This document shows positions 10,284-17,426 of a stretch of 37,141 nt of DNA, in pieces. Positions within the stretch are counted from its first letter, which is position 1, and every line of letters starts with the position of its first letter. The stretch is from Akkermansiaceae bacterium (GTDB lineage: Bacteria > Verrucomicrobiota > Verrucomicrobiia > Verrucomicrobiales > Akkermansiaceae), in contig JANYFB010000338.1 in assembly GCA_025362955.1 (NCBI GenBank), positions 1 to 37,141 of the forward strand, in the 5' to 3' direction. The notes under the pieces are model-generated. The model worked only from the letters and a program-made list of their open reading frames with translations. It searched no databases and was not told the origin of the DNA. Both the position numbers and the translations under genes were made by a program.

Positions 10284-11174
10284 TCAAGCGGAACGACGGC
10301 GACGGCGGAGCACGAGTGCCCCAGCAGCCAAGCCGATCATGGCAGTGGATGAGGGTTCAGGAACGAGGAAGGAAACGACGCCATCGGTGCCAACAGTCAC
10401 GTTCCCTTCAAAGGAACCGGCACGAAGGGCACCAGGAACTTGTCCGGCGGCATTCGTCTTGGCGAGAACTCGATAGAGGTCGAGCGAGAACTCAACGCTT
10501 CCGACGTCTCCAGCGTAGGTGCCGAACGCGGTGGCGCTGCCCTTTTGCTGAATACCGCCTTGAAGGCTGTTCATCGCGGTGCCTTGGATGCCAGCGGTTA
10601 GGAACGGATTTTGATCGTCGATTTGCGAAATACTTGTTAGAGAGATGGTGACCTGTGCGTTGTATTGGGTTGCAAAGACATTGTTTTGTGATTGAATGCC
10701 AGAAGCTGCCTCTGTCATACCGTTGTTGTTTGTCATATCCCGTGCGGTCGAACTCGCCGATCCGACGGTTCCGACCGTATTGCGTGCTGCGGAAACATAC
10801 AGCGTGCGGTCAGGATCGCCGCCGGGGTCGACAGAGGAACCCAAAGATTCCGTGCTGTAAACGCCAGCAAGACCGGCGTAGATCGAAGGATCAGTTGCCC
10901 AGTTGGCACCGAAAGCGCTGACCAAGGTGGAACTGAGATTAAGAATGTTACCTTGGGTCAGCGAACCTTGGCCAGCGGTTCCTGCGGCAGATCCGCGATA
11001 GAGCGTCGCTGCGTTGCCGAGATCGGCATAAATGGTGTTAGTGCCTCCCTCTTGTTGGAAGAAGAGCACGAGATCGCCAGGTGCGTAGAACGAATTGGCC
11101 GCGGTGGCTGGGAAGGCCGCCAAGATGGACGCCGACGCCATGACCAAGGCGTAACGTTTGATGTGGTGTTTCAT
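10284..11174 (-). CDS. PEP-CTERM protein, paralogue 1 of a three-gene family
   Basis: 296 residues. A signal peptide (about residues 1-26, ending PATAA) is followed by the shared family module starting 'FYAPGDLVLFFQ' and including 'NTIYADLGNAATLYRG', 'IYAGLAGVY', 'ISQIDDQNPFL' and 'VEFSLDLYRVLA'. The last 26 residues are a textbook PEP-CTERM sorting signal: VPEPSS, a hydrophobic helix, then RRRRRSA. Such tails are processed by an exosortase (established knowledge); no exosortase is in this window. It is divergent from paralogue 2 and shares the 399-bp region between them. The function of the shared module is unknown to me. The start codon is preceded by an A-rich leader with no Shine-Dalgarno. 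Confidence 0.9.
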   Translation of the reverse strand: MKHHIKRYALVMASASILAAFPATAANSFYAPGDLVLFFQQEGGTNTIYADLGNAATLYRGSAAGTAGQGSLTQGNILNLSSTLVSAFGANWATDPSIYAGLAGVYSTESLGSSVDPGGDPDRTLYVSAARNTVGTVGSASSTARDMTNNNGMTEAASGIQSQNNVFATQYNAQVTISLTSISQIDDQNPFLTAGIQGTAMNSLQGGIQQKGSATAFGTYAGDVGSVEFSLDLYRVLAKTNAAGQVPGALRAGSFEGNVTVGTDGVVSFLVPEPSSTAMIGLAAGALVLRRRRRSA

Positions 11175-11312
11175 GGTGATTTAGTTTTTGTCGATTGGTG
11201 TGTGTTGCCGTTAGAACTTCGAGCGGGTTGTCCAAGACATGATCAACTCATGATTCGTCACCCCTTTCAGCCTCGCGAGGATGGCCATCGAGCACTTTGT
11301 TCGTATGTTTTT

Positions 11313-11343
11313 CATGTGAATATTTCGTCACTCTAGTCACGTC
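11313..11343 (-). promoter_or_regulatory. GTGACGA element upstream of paralogue 1
   Basis: On the minus strand this reads GTGACTAGAGTGACGAAAT, with the core at 11331-11325, about 157 bp before the start codon at 11174. It resembles the element before paralogue 2 (GTGATTAGGTGACGAATT). The same core also occurs closer to the gene at 11261-11255. Confidence 0.5.
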
Positions 11344-11399
11344 CGCTCTCGATTTGGCTTCCGCCCAGATTTTGCGTTTCGGCAAGCTGACACTTCGAT

Positions 11400-11423
11400 A
11401 GTGATTAGGTGACGAATTCGTTG
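11400..11423 (+). promoter_or_regulatory. GTGACGA element upstream of paralogue 2
   Basis: The core GTGACGAATTCGT begins at 11409, 165 bp before the start codon at 11574. The following ~40 bp align to the region after the paralogue 3 element with about two thirds identity by eye, and both are followed by a second inverted repeat. Confidence 0.5.
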
Positions 11424-11573
11424 CATTGCCGGATTTGCCGGGAGTTCGGCATTTCATAGCCTCCCGGCGGCTTCTGAAATTCACGGAGGCAAGACGGCAC
11501 CTACAGCCCATGTGGGACAACCTCATCTACGCTTGGATCCAAGTTCGAAAAACCAAATCCTCATTTACCCAAC

Positions 11574-12833
11574 ATGAAACGCATTCTAACTACCATCTCT
11601 TTAGCGGTCAGCCTGACCGCAACTACCGCCCACGCGCAAAACGCTTTCTATGCGCCGGGGGATCTCGTCCTGTTCTTCCAAAAACCCGGCAATACCAATA
11701 CAATTTACGCCAATCTCGGCAATGCCGCCACGGTTTTCCGCGGCGCTGCGGCGGGACCAGACGGTGCCAATAAAGTGGAATTCCTCAATTTAAGCGCCAC
11801 TCTAACATCCGCATTTGGCGCGGGTTGGGCAAGCGACCCGGACATCTATGCGGGCCTTGCCGGTGTTTACGACGACAGTTCCCTCGGCTCCACCCTCAAA
11901 GACGGAGACCCGGCCCGCACCCTGTATGTTTCAGCGTCACGCAGTGCCGTGGGAACCGTCGGCTCGGCGAATTCGACCGCGCGGGACATGTTCAATCCTG
12001 GCAGCAACGCAATGACAGACGCCGCCTCAGGTATCATTTCACAAAACAATGTGTTGGAAACCAGTTACAGCACACAAGTTGCCGTCTCCCCTACGAGCAT
12101 TTCGCAAATCGACGACCAGAATACATTCCTCAGCCCGGGAATTCAAGCGGCCGCCATGGGTGGCAACCTTGACGGTGGAATCCAACAGCGCGGCAGCGCA
12201 ACGAGCTTCGGCACCTTCGGGTATGCCGGCTCGGTGGAATTCGCCCTAGATCTCTATCGAGTCCTTGCCAAGAACACCATCTCGGGACAAGTCGGGGGAA
12301 GTCTCCGCGTAGGCTCTTTTGAAGGAACTGTGACCGTGGGGACCAATGGTAAGGTATCCTTCCTTACCCCTCCCACAGGTTACGATACGTGGGTGCTCGG
12401 ATTCCCTGCGCTGGATACGGATGCCAAAAGAATGCCTTCAGCAGATCCTGACAACGATGGCATGTCCAATCTCATGGAGTTTGTGCTCACCAGCGACCCC
12501 GGAGTATCAAGCCAGTTTAATAGCTCGGGTCAGTCTTATCTGCCAACCGTCGATACTTCGGGAACTAGCTGCGTTTTTACATTTAGACGCAAGGACATCT
12601 CAGAAACTAACTCGACCCTCCATTTTCAGTATGGCAACAGTCTGACGAGCTGGACCGACTTCACCCTTGCCGGCTCAAATGGAGGCTCAGGCACATCTTC
12701 CTATACCGCGGGGCCTGCATCTTACACCGTCCAAGGGAACGGCAGCAATGCAGATAAGATCGTAGTCACAGTCCCTAAAAGCGCCGTGATCGGTGACAAG
12801 CTCTTCGGGCACCTCAAAGTTACCCGCCCCTAA
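11574..12833 (+). CDS. Secreted protein, paralogue 2, with TSP3-like C-terminal module
   Basis: 419 residues. A signal peptide (residues 1-21, ending AHA) is followed by the shared family module ('FYAPGDLVLFFQKPG', 'NTIYANLGNAATVFRG', 'ISQIDDQNTFL', 'VEFALDLYRVLAKN', to about residue 265). In place of a PEP-CTERM tail it has a different C-terminus: W-x-x-G-F, then an acidic D-x-D-x-D-G-x-x-N-x-x-E-F motif ('ADPDNDGMSNLMEF', about residue 290) like thrombospondin-type-3 calcium sites, then about 110 residues including 'FTFRRKD' and 'YGNSLTSWTDF'. This type of C-terminus recurs in secreted verrucomicrobial proteins (from memory) and may be a surface-sorting module. It is followed 215 bp later by paralogue 3 in the same orientation. 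The leader is A/C-rich with no Shine-Dalgarno. Confidence 0.88.
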   Translation: MKRILTTISLAVSLTATTAHAQNAFYAPGDLVLFFQKPGNTNTIYANLGNAATVFRGAAAGPDGANKVEFLNLSATLTSAFGAGWASDPDIYAGLAGVYDDSSLGSTLKDGDPARTLYVSASRSAVGTVGSANSTARDMFNPGSNAMTDAASGIISQNNVLETSYSTQVAVSPTSISQIDDQNTFLSPGIQAAAMGGNLDGGIQQRGSATSFGTFGYAGSVEFALDLYRVLAKNTISGQVGGSLRVGSFEGTVTVGTNGKVSFLTPPTGYDTWVLGFPALDTDAKRMPSADPDNDGMSNLMEFVLTSDPGVSSQFNSSGQSYLPTVDTSGTSCVFTFRRKDISETNSTLHFQYGNSLTSWTDFTLAGSNGGSGTSSYTAGPASYTVQGNGSNADKIVVTVPKSAVIGDKLFGHLKVTRP

Positions 12834-13048
12834 TGGGCCTCCTCGGCCGATTCTGCCAGAAGCTCAAGACTTAGTCAGACTCCAAAAGCCGCAATGTGAC
12901 GATTTCGTCATATTGTTAGGGTTGCCCGGAACTTGCGTTCTTCAAGAACCTGTCTCCCTATTGATGGGTGCTGCGACCTTCCTCACAATGCTTGAAATGC
13001 CATTAATTCCCTCTTCGCCTGAAAAGATTTAATTACTATAAAACGATC
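12834..13048. promoter_or_regulatory. Intergenic regulatory region before paralogue 3
   Basis: 215 bp without a gene. It holds a near-symmetric element TGACGATTTCGTCA (12897-12910; 6-bp arms, 2-bp centre) that includes the GTGACGA core at 12896-12902, 153 bp before the paralogue 3 start. A second inverted repeat, GTTCTTCAAGAAC, lies at 12937-12949. The last 30 bp before the ATG are A/T-rich. No good terminator for paralogue 2 is visible. Confidence 0.55.
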
Positions 13049-14239
13049 ATGAAAAATATATCATCCCTATCTCTATCCTCAATGGCTGTTGCGGTTTGCC
13101 TTGCTGCTACTGCCGCCAATGCTCAAAACACGAACTACTCACCGGGAGATCTGGTGCTGTTTTTTCAAAAACAAGGAGGCGGTAATACAATCTATGCAAA
13201 TCTCGGTAATGCCGCCATTAAATATCGCGGTGGCGCTACGGGATCTGCCGATGGGGCGAATCAAGTCCAATTCCTAAACATCAGTGCCGAGCTGACCAGC
13301 GCCTTCGGCCCCGGGTGGGCCAGCGACCCGACGGTTTATGCCGGTCTTGCCGGAGTATGGGGAACCGATGTTCTCGATAAAGTTACTCTTCAGAACAAAG
13401 ATCCCAACCGCACTCTTTACATATCGAAGTCGAGAACCTCAGTTGGTACAGTGGGATCAGCGGGTTCCACTCAATGGGATTTAACCCTAGCAGGTAATAC
13501 CGCGATGAGTTCCGCTTCTTCTGGAATTGAGGCGATGAATAATGTGCTTGAAGTCTCATACACCACACCGACTGCGGTAGTGACTACAGTTACCTCCCAA
13601 ATTGATGATCAAAATCCGTTCATTGCTCCGGGTATTCAAGGCTCTGCGATGTCTAACGCGCTTGAGGGTGGAGTCCAGCAGGCGGGAACGTCGTCCAGCT
13701 TCGGCGAGTTCGGTGCCGCAGGAAATGTTGAATTCGCACTCGATCTCTACCGCGTGCTGGCGGTTAACACCGCTCCCGGCCAGGTCAGCGGTGAGGTCCG
13801 CATCGGCTCCTACGAAGGAACCGTTACCGTGGACAGCAGCGGCCTTGTGTCCTTCATCGCCCAGGCATCCGCCGTCCCCGAGGCGGAGATTTCCGTTCAG
13901 CAACCCGTCGGCAGCGAATTGGTGGATAACAAGGGCAAAAAAAGTTTTGGCACCGTTACTGTGGGGAATACCGGAACCGGTAAAACCTTCACCATTAAAA
14001 ACACAGGTAGCGCCAATCTAACTGGTATCAGCATCACTAAATCAGGTGCGGATCTCAGCAACTTCATTGTGACGGCGCCGGGTCAAACTTCATTGACCCC
14101 CAATGCCTCCACCACGTTCAAGGTGAGCTTCAAGCCCAAGGGCCTCGGAACCCGCACCGCAACGCTCCACGTCCACAGTAATGATGCGGACGAAGCCAGC
14201 TTTGAGATCAAACTTGCCGGTTCCGGCGCAGCTAACTGA
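13049..14239 (+). CDS. Secreted protein, paralogue 3, with choice-of-anchor-D/Ig-like C-terminal domain
   Basis: 396 residues. A signal peptide (about residues 1-25, ending ANA) precedes the shared family module ('YSPGDLVLFFQKQGGGNTIY', 'VYAGLAGVWG', 'SQIDDQNPFI', 'VEFALDLYRVLAVN'). After 'GLVSFI' the sequence runs through AVPEAE, reminiscent of the VPEP start of a PEP-CTERM tail. It then continues into a domain of about 110 residues with 'SFGTVTVGNTGTGKTFTIKN', 'LTGISITKSGAD' and 'RTATLHVHSNDADE', the pattern of choice-of-anchor-D/ASPM-SPD-2-Hydin-like Ig folds. It ends LAGSGAAN with no hydrophobic anchor, so it may be secreted or held by another domain. It converges on aat with 5 bp between stops. 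Confidence 0.88.
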   Translation: MKNISSLSLSSMAVAVCLAATAANAQNTNYSPGDLVLFFQKQGGGNTIYANLGNAAIKYRGGATGSADGANQVQFLNISAELTSAFGPGWASDPTVYAGLAGVWGTDVLDKVTLQNKDPNRTLYISKSRTSVGTVGSAGSTQWDLTLAGNTAMSSASSGIEAMNNVLEVSYTTPTAVVTTVTSQIDDQNPFIAPGIQGSAMSNALEGGVQQAGTSSSFGEFGAAGNVEFALDLYRVLAVNTAPGQVSGEVRIGSYEGTVTVDSSGLVSFIAQASAVPEAEISVQQPVGSELVDNKGKKSFGTVTVGNTGTGKTFTIKNTGSANLTGISITKSGADLSNFIVTAPGQTSLTPNASTTFKVSFKPKGLGTRTATLHVHSNDADEASFEIKLAGSGAAN

Positions 14240-14244
14240 TAGAA

Positions 14245-14820
14245 TCACCTGGCTGAATCCCTATCGGACAGCGCTTTCTGGAGTGCCTTATGGTAATCTG
14301 CCCGCGAGAGTTCATAGCCGCCGAATTGTGTCAGGTGGTTGGTGAGCCATTGGGTGTCTAACAAATGAAAGCCCCGCGATCTGAGGCGCCCGACCAATGC
14401 CACCAGCGCGATCTTGGAGGCGTCCGTTTTGCGGGAAAACATGCTCTCGCCGAAAAACACTCCGGGCAGCGCGACGCCGTAGAGTCCGCCTTGCAGTCCC
14501 TCGGCATCCCAGCACTCGACGGAGTGCGCATGGCCGAGCTGGTGGAGATTGCAGTAGCTTTCGAGAATGACCTCGTCGATCCAAGTTTCCTCCCGGTCAG
14601 CGCAGCCTAACATAACCTCGCGAAAAGCGGTGTTCCATCTCACCTCGAAGGGCTTGGACTTCAGGCTCTTGGCAAGCCCGTGAGGGATGTGAAAGCGTTC
14701 GTCTAACGGGATCAGGCCGCGCCGCTCGGGGGAAAACCACAGGATCTCGCCGTCCACCGCCATCGGGAAAACCCCACGAGCGTAGGAGTCTAGCAGAATT
14801 TCAGGGGGGATGATTTTCAT
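14245..14820 (-). CDS. aat: Leucyl/phenylalanyl-tRNA--protein transferase
   Basis: 191 residues. Aat transfers Leu or Phe from aminoacyl-tRNA to proteins with N-terminal Arg or Lys, creating an N-degron for ClpS/ClpAP in the cytoplasm (established). Family blocks are present in order: 'YARGVFPMA', 'ILWFSPERRGLIPLD' (the W-x-x-P-x-x-R-x-x-x-P signature), 'WIDEVILESYCNLHQLGHAH', 'SVECWD', 'LQGGLYGVALPGVFFGESMF' and 'LLDTQWLTNHLTQFGG'. It is somewhat shorter than the E. coli protein (about 234 residues) but all core blocks are there. It is the last gene of a minus-strand group behind pheS-queD-folE2, separated from folE2 by a 135-bp gap carrying an inverted repeat. Confidence 0.96.
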   Translation of the reverse strand: MKIIPPEILLDSYARGVFPMAVDGEILWFSPERRGLIPLDERFHIPHGLAKSLKSKPFEVRWNTAFREVMLGCADREETWIDEVILESYCNLHQLGHAHSVECWDAEGLQGGLYGVALPGVFFGESMFSRKTDASKIALVALVGRLRSRGFHLLDTQWLTNHLTQFGGYELSRADYHKALQKALSDRDSAR

Positions 14821-14835
14821 GCGGGGTAAGAGTTT

Positions 14836-14945
14836 ACCGCTAAGGTCGCTAAGGAAAGCGGAGGCAGAGTTTTGACAGAATCATTTGGAAGCGCTTGTTT
14901 GAATTGGCTTTGCGTTCCTTAGCGACCTCCGCGCCTTTGCGGTTC
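14836..14945. repeat. REP-like inverted repeat between folE2 and aat
   Basis: Two arms match in inverted orientation. The core GGTCGCTAAGGAA (14844-14856) is perfectly complementary to TTCCTTAGCGACC (14915-14927). The flanks (ACCGCTAAGG; CTTTGCG...CGCGCCTTTGCGGT) extend the similarity imperfectly. It fills most of the 135-bp gap. The style, built on GCTAAGG/GCGGAGG words, resembles dispersed intergenic palindromes of many environmental bacteria. It could fold as a long stem-loop in the transcript. Confidence 0.65.
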
Positions 14946-14955
14946 AATTCTTCCA

Positions 14956-15774
14956 TCATGCATCCAGCGCTTTTCCGGAGATCACGGCGAAGGCATTGTG
15001 GTCGTGGATGCTCTCGTGGTTCACGGCTTTAACAGTGAAGGAGGAAACGCGGGGATCGGCACGCAGCAGGGCGGCGGCGTTCCTAACAACATCCTCGACG
15101 AAGACTGGATTATTGTAGGCTTGCATGGTCACGAATCGCTCGTCAGTGCGCTTGAGCAGGGCGTAAACGGGAGCGGAGCCGGACTCTTCCGCCACCGCGA
15201 TGAGGTCTTCGATCAGGATCAATTCCCAACCGCCTTTTTTAGCCTTGGGGCGGACTTCCAACGTGACATAGCCGCGCTGGTTGTGGGCGCCGTATTCGCT
15301 AATTTCCTTGCTGCACGGGCAAAGCGTGGTGACAGGCACGGTGACGCAGAGCACGAAATCATCGAACTTACCGTTAGACGTTCCTTGAAAAACCACGTCG
15401 CAGCCAACCTTGGCCGCAGCGCCGGAAACAGGCGCCTTCTTCGTGACGAAATAGGTGAACGCCACCTTGATCTGCGCTTCCTCGGCATCGAGACGTTTTT
15501 TCAGATCATGGAGGATTTCCGGCAGCGTGCGCATGGTCACCTCGCCCTCGTGTTTACTCAATACTTCCAGGAAGCGGCTCATGTGGGTGCCTTTGAAATG
15601 ATGCGGCAGATGGACCGACATCGAAATTTTCGCGACAGTGGGAAACGGTTTGCCGTCGTGGTCAAGAACCTGGATTGGGTAGCGCAGATCAGAGACGCCG
15701 ACTTGGTCGATCGCGAGGCCGCGAGTGTCCTGCGTCGCTTGGATATCGGGCAATGAGGATTTTTTCAAAGGCAT
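14956..15774 (-). CDS. folE2: GTP cyclohydrolase FolE2 (type IB)
   Basis: 272 residues. It converts GTP to 7,8-dihydroneopterin triphosphate, the first step for both folate and queuosine. The FolE2 hallmarks are visible: 'GVSDLRYPI' near residue 27, 'SMSVHLPHHFKGTHMSRFLE' with conserved His and Glu, the metal-binding Cys in 'TTLCPCSKEISEYGAHNQRG', and 'ERFVTMQAYNNPVFVEDVVR'. It differs from zinc-dependent FolE (type IA) and is known to use other divalent metals. It starts 3 bp after the queD stop on the same strand, so the two are almost certainly cotranscribed and act in sequence in preQ0/queuosine synthesis. Confidence 0.96.
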   Translation of the reverse strand: MPLKKSSLPDIQATQDTRGLAIDQVGVSDLRYPIQVLDHDGKPFPTVAKISMSVHLPHHFKGTHMSRFLEVLSKHEGEVTMRTLPEILHDLKKRLDAEEAQIKVAFTYFVTKKAPVSGAAAKVGCDVVFQGTSNGKFDDFVLCVTVPVTTLCPCSKEISEYGAHNQRGYVTLEVRPKAKKGGWELILIEDLIAVAEESGSAPVYALLKRTDERFVTMQAYNNPVFVEDVVRNAAALLRADPRVSSFTVKAVNHESIHDHNAFAVISGKALDA

Positions 15775-15777
15775 GAG

Positions 15778-16239
15778 TTAGAAAGGTTTTTCGTATTCCG
15801 CCCACGATGAGGACGTTTCCCAAACCCGGACGCGGACGAGCCGGACGGCGGGCGTGAGGAGGTAGCGTGTATCTGCACGCCGGCCATAGGCGGCAAGGGC
15901 ATTTTCCGCGTGATCAAAAATCGTGCGAGCCATCACTTCAGTGGTCGGATCTTGGTTTTCAAAACCGATCACGCGGTCGCCGTAACGGGATTTAAAATCC
16001 TCATAGGCCGGGTCTTGGGTATTCATGCACAAAGCATGGTCGAAGTTATCTAACCAATCCCCAACAGCTTCTTTGATGATCTTGAAATCGCACACCATCT
16101 CGTTTTCATCCAACTCGTTAGCCTCGATCACGAACTCGACCTTGCGGGTGTGCCCGTGGGGAAATCGGCATTTGTCAGGATGCTTGGTGAGCATGTGACC
16201 GTTTTCCACTTCGAGGGATTTGCAGATTCTATAAGGCAT
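15778..16239 (-). CDS. queD: 6-carboxy-5,6,7,8-tetrahydropterin synthase (QueD)
   Basis: 153 residues. QueD converts 7,8-dihydroneopterin triphosphate, the FolE2 product, to 6-carboxytetrahydropterin in the queuosine pathway. In the sequence, His15, His28 and His30 ('GHML', 'PHGHT') form the expected zinc site, and Cys24 in 'KHPDKCRFPHGHT' is the expected catalytic cysteine. 'DNFDHALCMN' (about residues 67-76) carries the conserved Asp-His, and 'PTTEVMARTIFDHA' carries the Glu region. It precedes folE2 by 3 bp and follows pheS by 58 bp on the same strand. QueE and QueC are not in the window. Confidence 0.94.
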   Translation of the reverse strand: MPYRICKSLEVENGHMLTKHPDKCRFPHGHTRKVEFVIEANELDENEMVCDFKIIKEAVGDWLDNFDHALCMNTQDPAYEDFKSRYGDRVIGFENQDPTTEVMARTIFDHAENALAAYGRRADTRYLLTPAVRLVRVRVWETSSSWAEYEKPF

Positions 16240-16297
16240 ATTGAAGAGTTTGGGTCACCGTAAATCGGGCGTATCAATCATTTGATCTAAATAATTC

Positions 16298-17314
16298 TTA
16301 GGCGAATTGCTTTAGGAAACGCGCATCATTTTCGATAAGAAGGCGGATGTCTTTGATACCCCAGCGGATCATGGCGAGGCGGTCCAGGCCCATGCCGAAG
16401 GCGAAGCCGGTGATTTTCTCGGGATCGAAGGCGTTGTCTTTGCGGGATTGATTGATGGCTTCGAAGACGGCGGGATCGACCATGCCGCAGCCAGCAATTT
16501 CGATCCATTTCGGGGCTTGGCCTTTGACGGTGAGTTTTACGTCAATCTCGAAACTCGGCTCAGTAAACGGGAAGAAGTGCGGGCGAAATCTAACTTCCGT
16601 ATGGCTGCCGAACAATTCGCGGAGGAAATATTCTAACGTCCCTTTGAGGTCGGGAAGTGAAACATCGGTGCCTACGTAGAGGCCTTCGAGTTGGTTAAAA
16701 ACGGATAGATGGGTCGCGTCGATCTCATCGCGGCGGTAAGCGGAGCCTGGGGCGATGATGCGGATCGGCGGGGTTTGCGTTTCCATGGTCCGGACTTGCA
16801 CGCTCGACGTGTGGGTGCGGAGGAGTTTCCCTGAGTCGAAATAGAATGTATCTTTTTCATTCCGCGCCGGGTGATCGGTGGGGGTATTGAGCGCGTCGAA
16901 ACAATGGAACTCGTCCTCGATTTCAGGTCCGTCCGCCAGCGCAAAGCCCATGCGGCGGAGAATCCGGATCGCTTCATCCCGGATTAATGTGAGCGGGTGG
17001 AGCGAGCCGACGGAAATTTGCCGGGCGGGCAAGGTGACGTCGATTCCCACCAATGCGGCGCGGTCAGCGATTTCCCGAAGTGCTAACTGTTTCTCCTCCA
17101 GCGCGGCGGTGATGGCGGTGCGGGCGGCATTCAGAAGTTGTCCGACGGCGGCCTTGTCCTCCTTCGCCACGTCCTTGATGCCTGCGGCGACTAGGGTAAG
17201 GGTGCCTTTTTTGCCGAGCACGGCGACGCGTGCGTAATCGAGCGAGCGTTCGTCACTGGCATCGGTGATGTTTACAAGCGCTTCAGTTTGGATGGCTTCG
17301 ATTTGCTCCTTCAT
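16298..17314 (-). CDS. pheS: Phenylalanine--tRNA ligase alpha subunit
   Basis: 338 residues, normal for PheS. It forms the catalytic subunit of the alpha2-beta2 enzyme that charges tRNA-Phe. An N-terminal coiled-coil region (about 1-85) is followed by the class II core: 'GSLHPLTLIRDEAIRILRRM', motif 2-like 'GSAYRRDEIDATHLSVFNQL', the 'FRPHFFPFTEPSFEID' block, 'WIEIAGCGMVDP' and motif 3 'GFAFGMGLDRLAMIRWGI'. pheT is not next to it; the downstream genes are queD, folE2 and aat, three of these four being linked to tRNA charging or modification or aminoacyl-tRNA use. It is divergent from the DsbD-like gene. Confidence 0.97.
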   Translation of the reverse strand: MKEQIEAIQTEALVNITDASDERSLDYARVAVLGKKGTLTLVAAGIKDVAKEDKAAVGQLLNAARTAITAALEEKQLALREIADRAALVGIDVTLPARQISVGSLHPLTLIRDEAIRILRRMGFALADGPEIEDEFHCFDALNTPTDHPARNEKDTFYFDSGKLLRTHTSSVQVRTMETQTPPIRIIAPGSAYRRDEIDATHLSVFNQLEGLYVGTDVSLPDLKGTLEYFLRELFGSHTEVRFRPHFFPFTEPSFEIDVKLTVKGQAPKWIEIAGCGMVDPAVFEAINQSRKDNAFDPEKITGFAFGMGLDRLAMIRWGIKDIRLLIENDARFLKQFA

Positions 17315-17426
17315 GGGAAAGGCAGGGAAATAGACCGAAACCCAGCGTCGGTCAAAGCCAAGCTGTCCCGAGTCTCACCCGGAAAATGTGATACCATTCG
17401 CAGCGGGATGGCGTATCGTCGGCCTC

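Larger units (their letters stand above)
11175..11573. promoter_or_regulatory. Divergent regulatory region between paralogues 1 and 2
   Basis: 399 bp without a credible gene. It contains three GTGACGA elements: two pointing toward paralogue 1 (11325-11331 and 11255-11261, minus strand) and one pointing toward paralogue 2 (11409-11415, plus strand). It also holds an 8-bp inverted repeat (GCCGGGAG 11437-11444 / CTCCCGGC 11461-11468). No clear -35/-10 pair could be assigned. Confidence 0.6.

Noticed and set aside
10692-11336. 214-codon plus-strand open frame opposite paralogue 1
   Set aside because: It overlaps a signal-peptide- and PEP-CTERM-bearing gene with two clear paralogues; shadow frame.
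12922-12937. Sigma-54 promoter (TTGCCCGGAACTTGCG) upstream of paralogue 3
   Set aside because: The -24 GG is not conserved and no equivalent is found before paralogues 1 or 2.
13031-13048. -10 box (TACTAT) just before the paralogue 3 ATG
   Set aside because: It would leave almost no leader and has no matching -35.
10284-14239. Phase-variable cassette or recombination array among the three paralogues
   Set aside because: No inverted recombination sites, recombinase gene or silent partial copies are seen; each gene is complete.
14998-15756. 252-codon plus-strand open frame opposite folE2
   Set aside because: folE2 on the other strand is unambiguous; the plus-strand product shows no recognisable motif.
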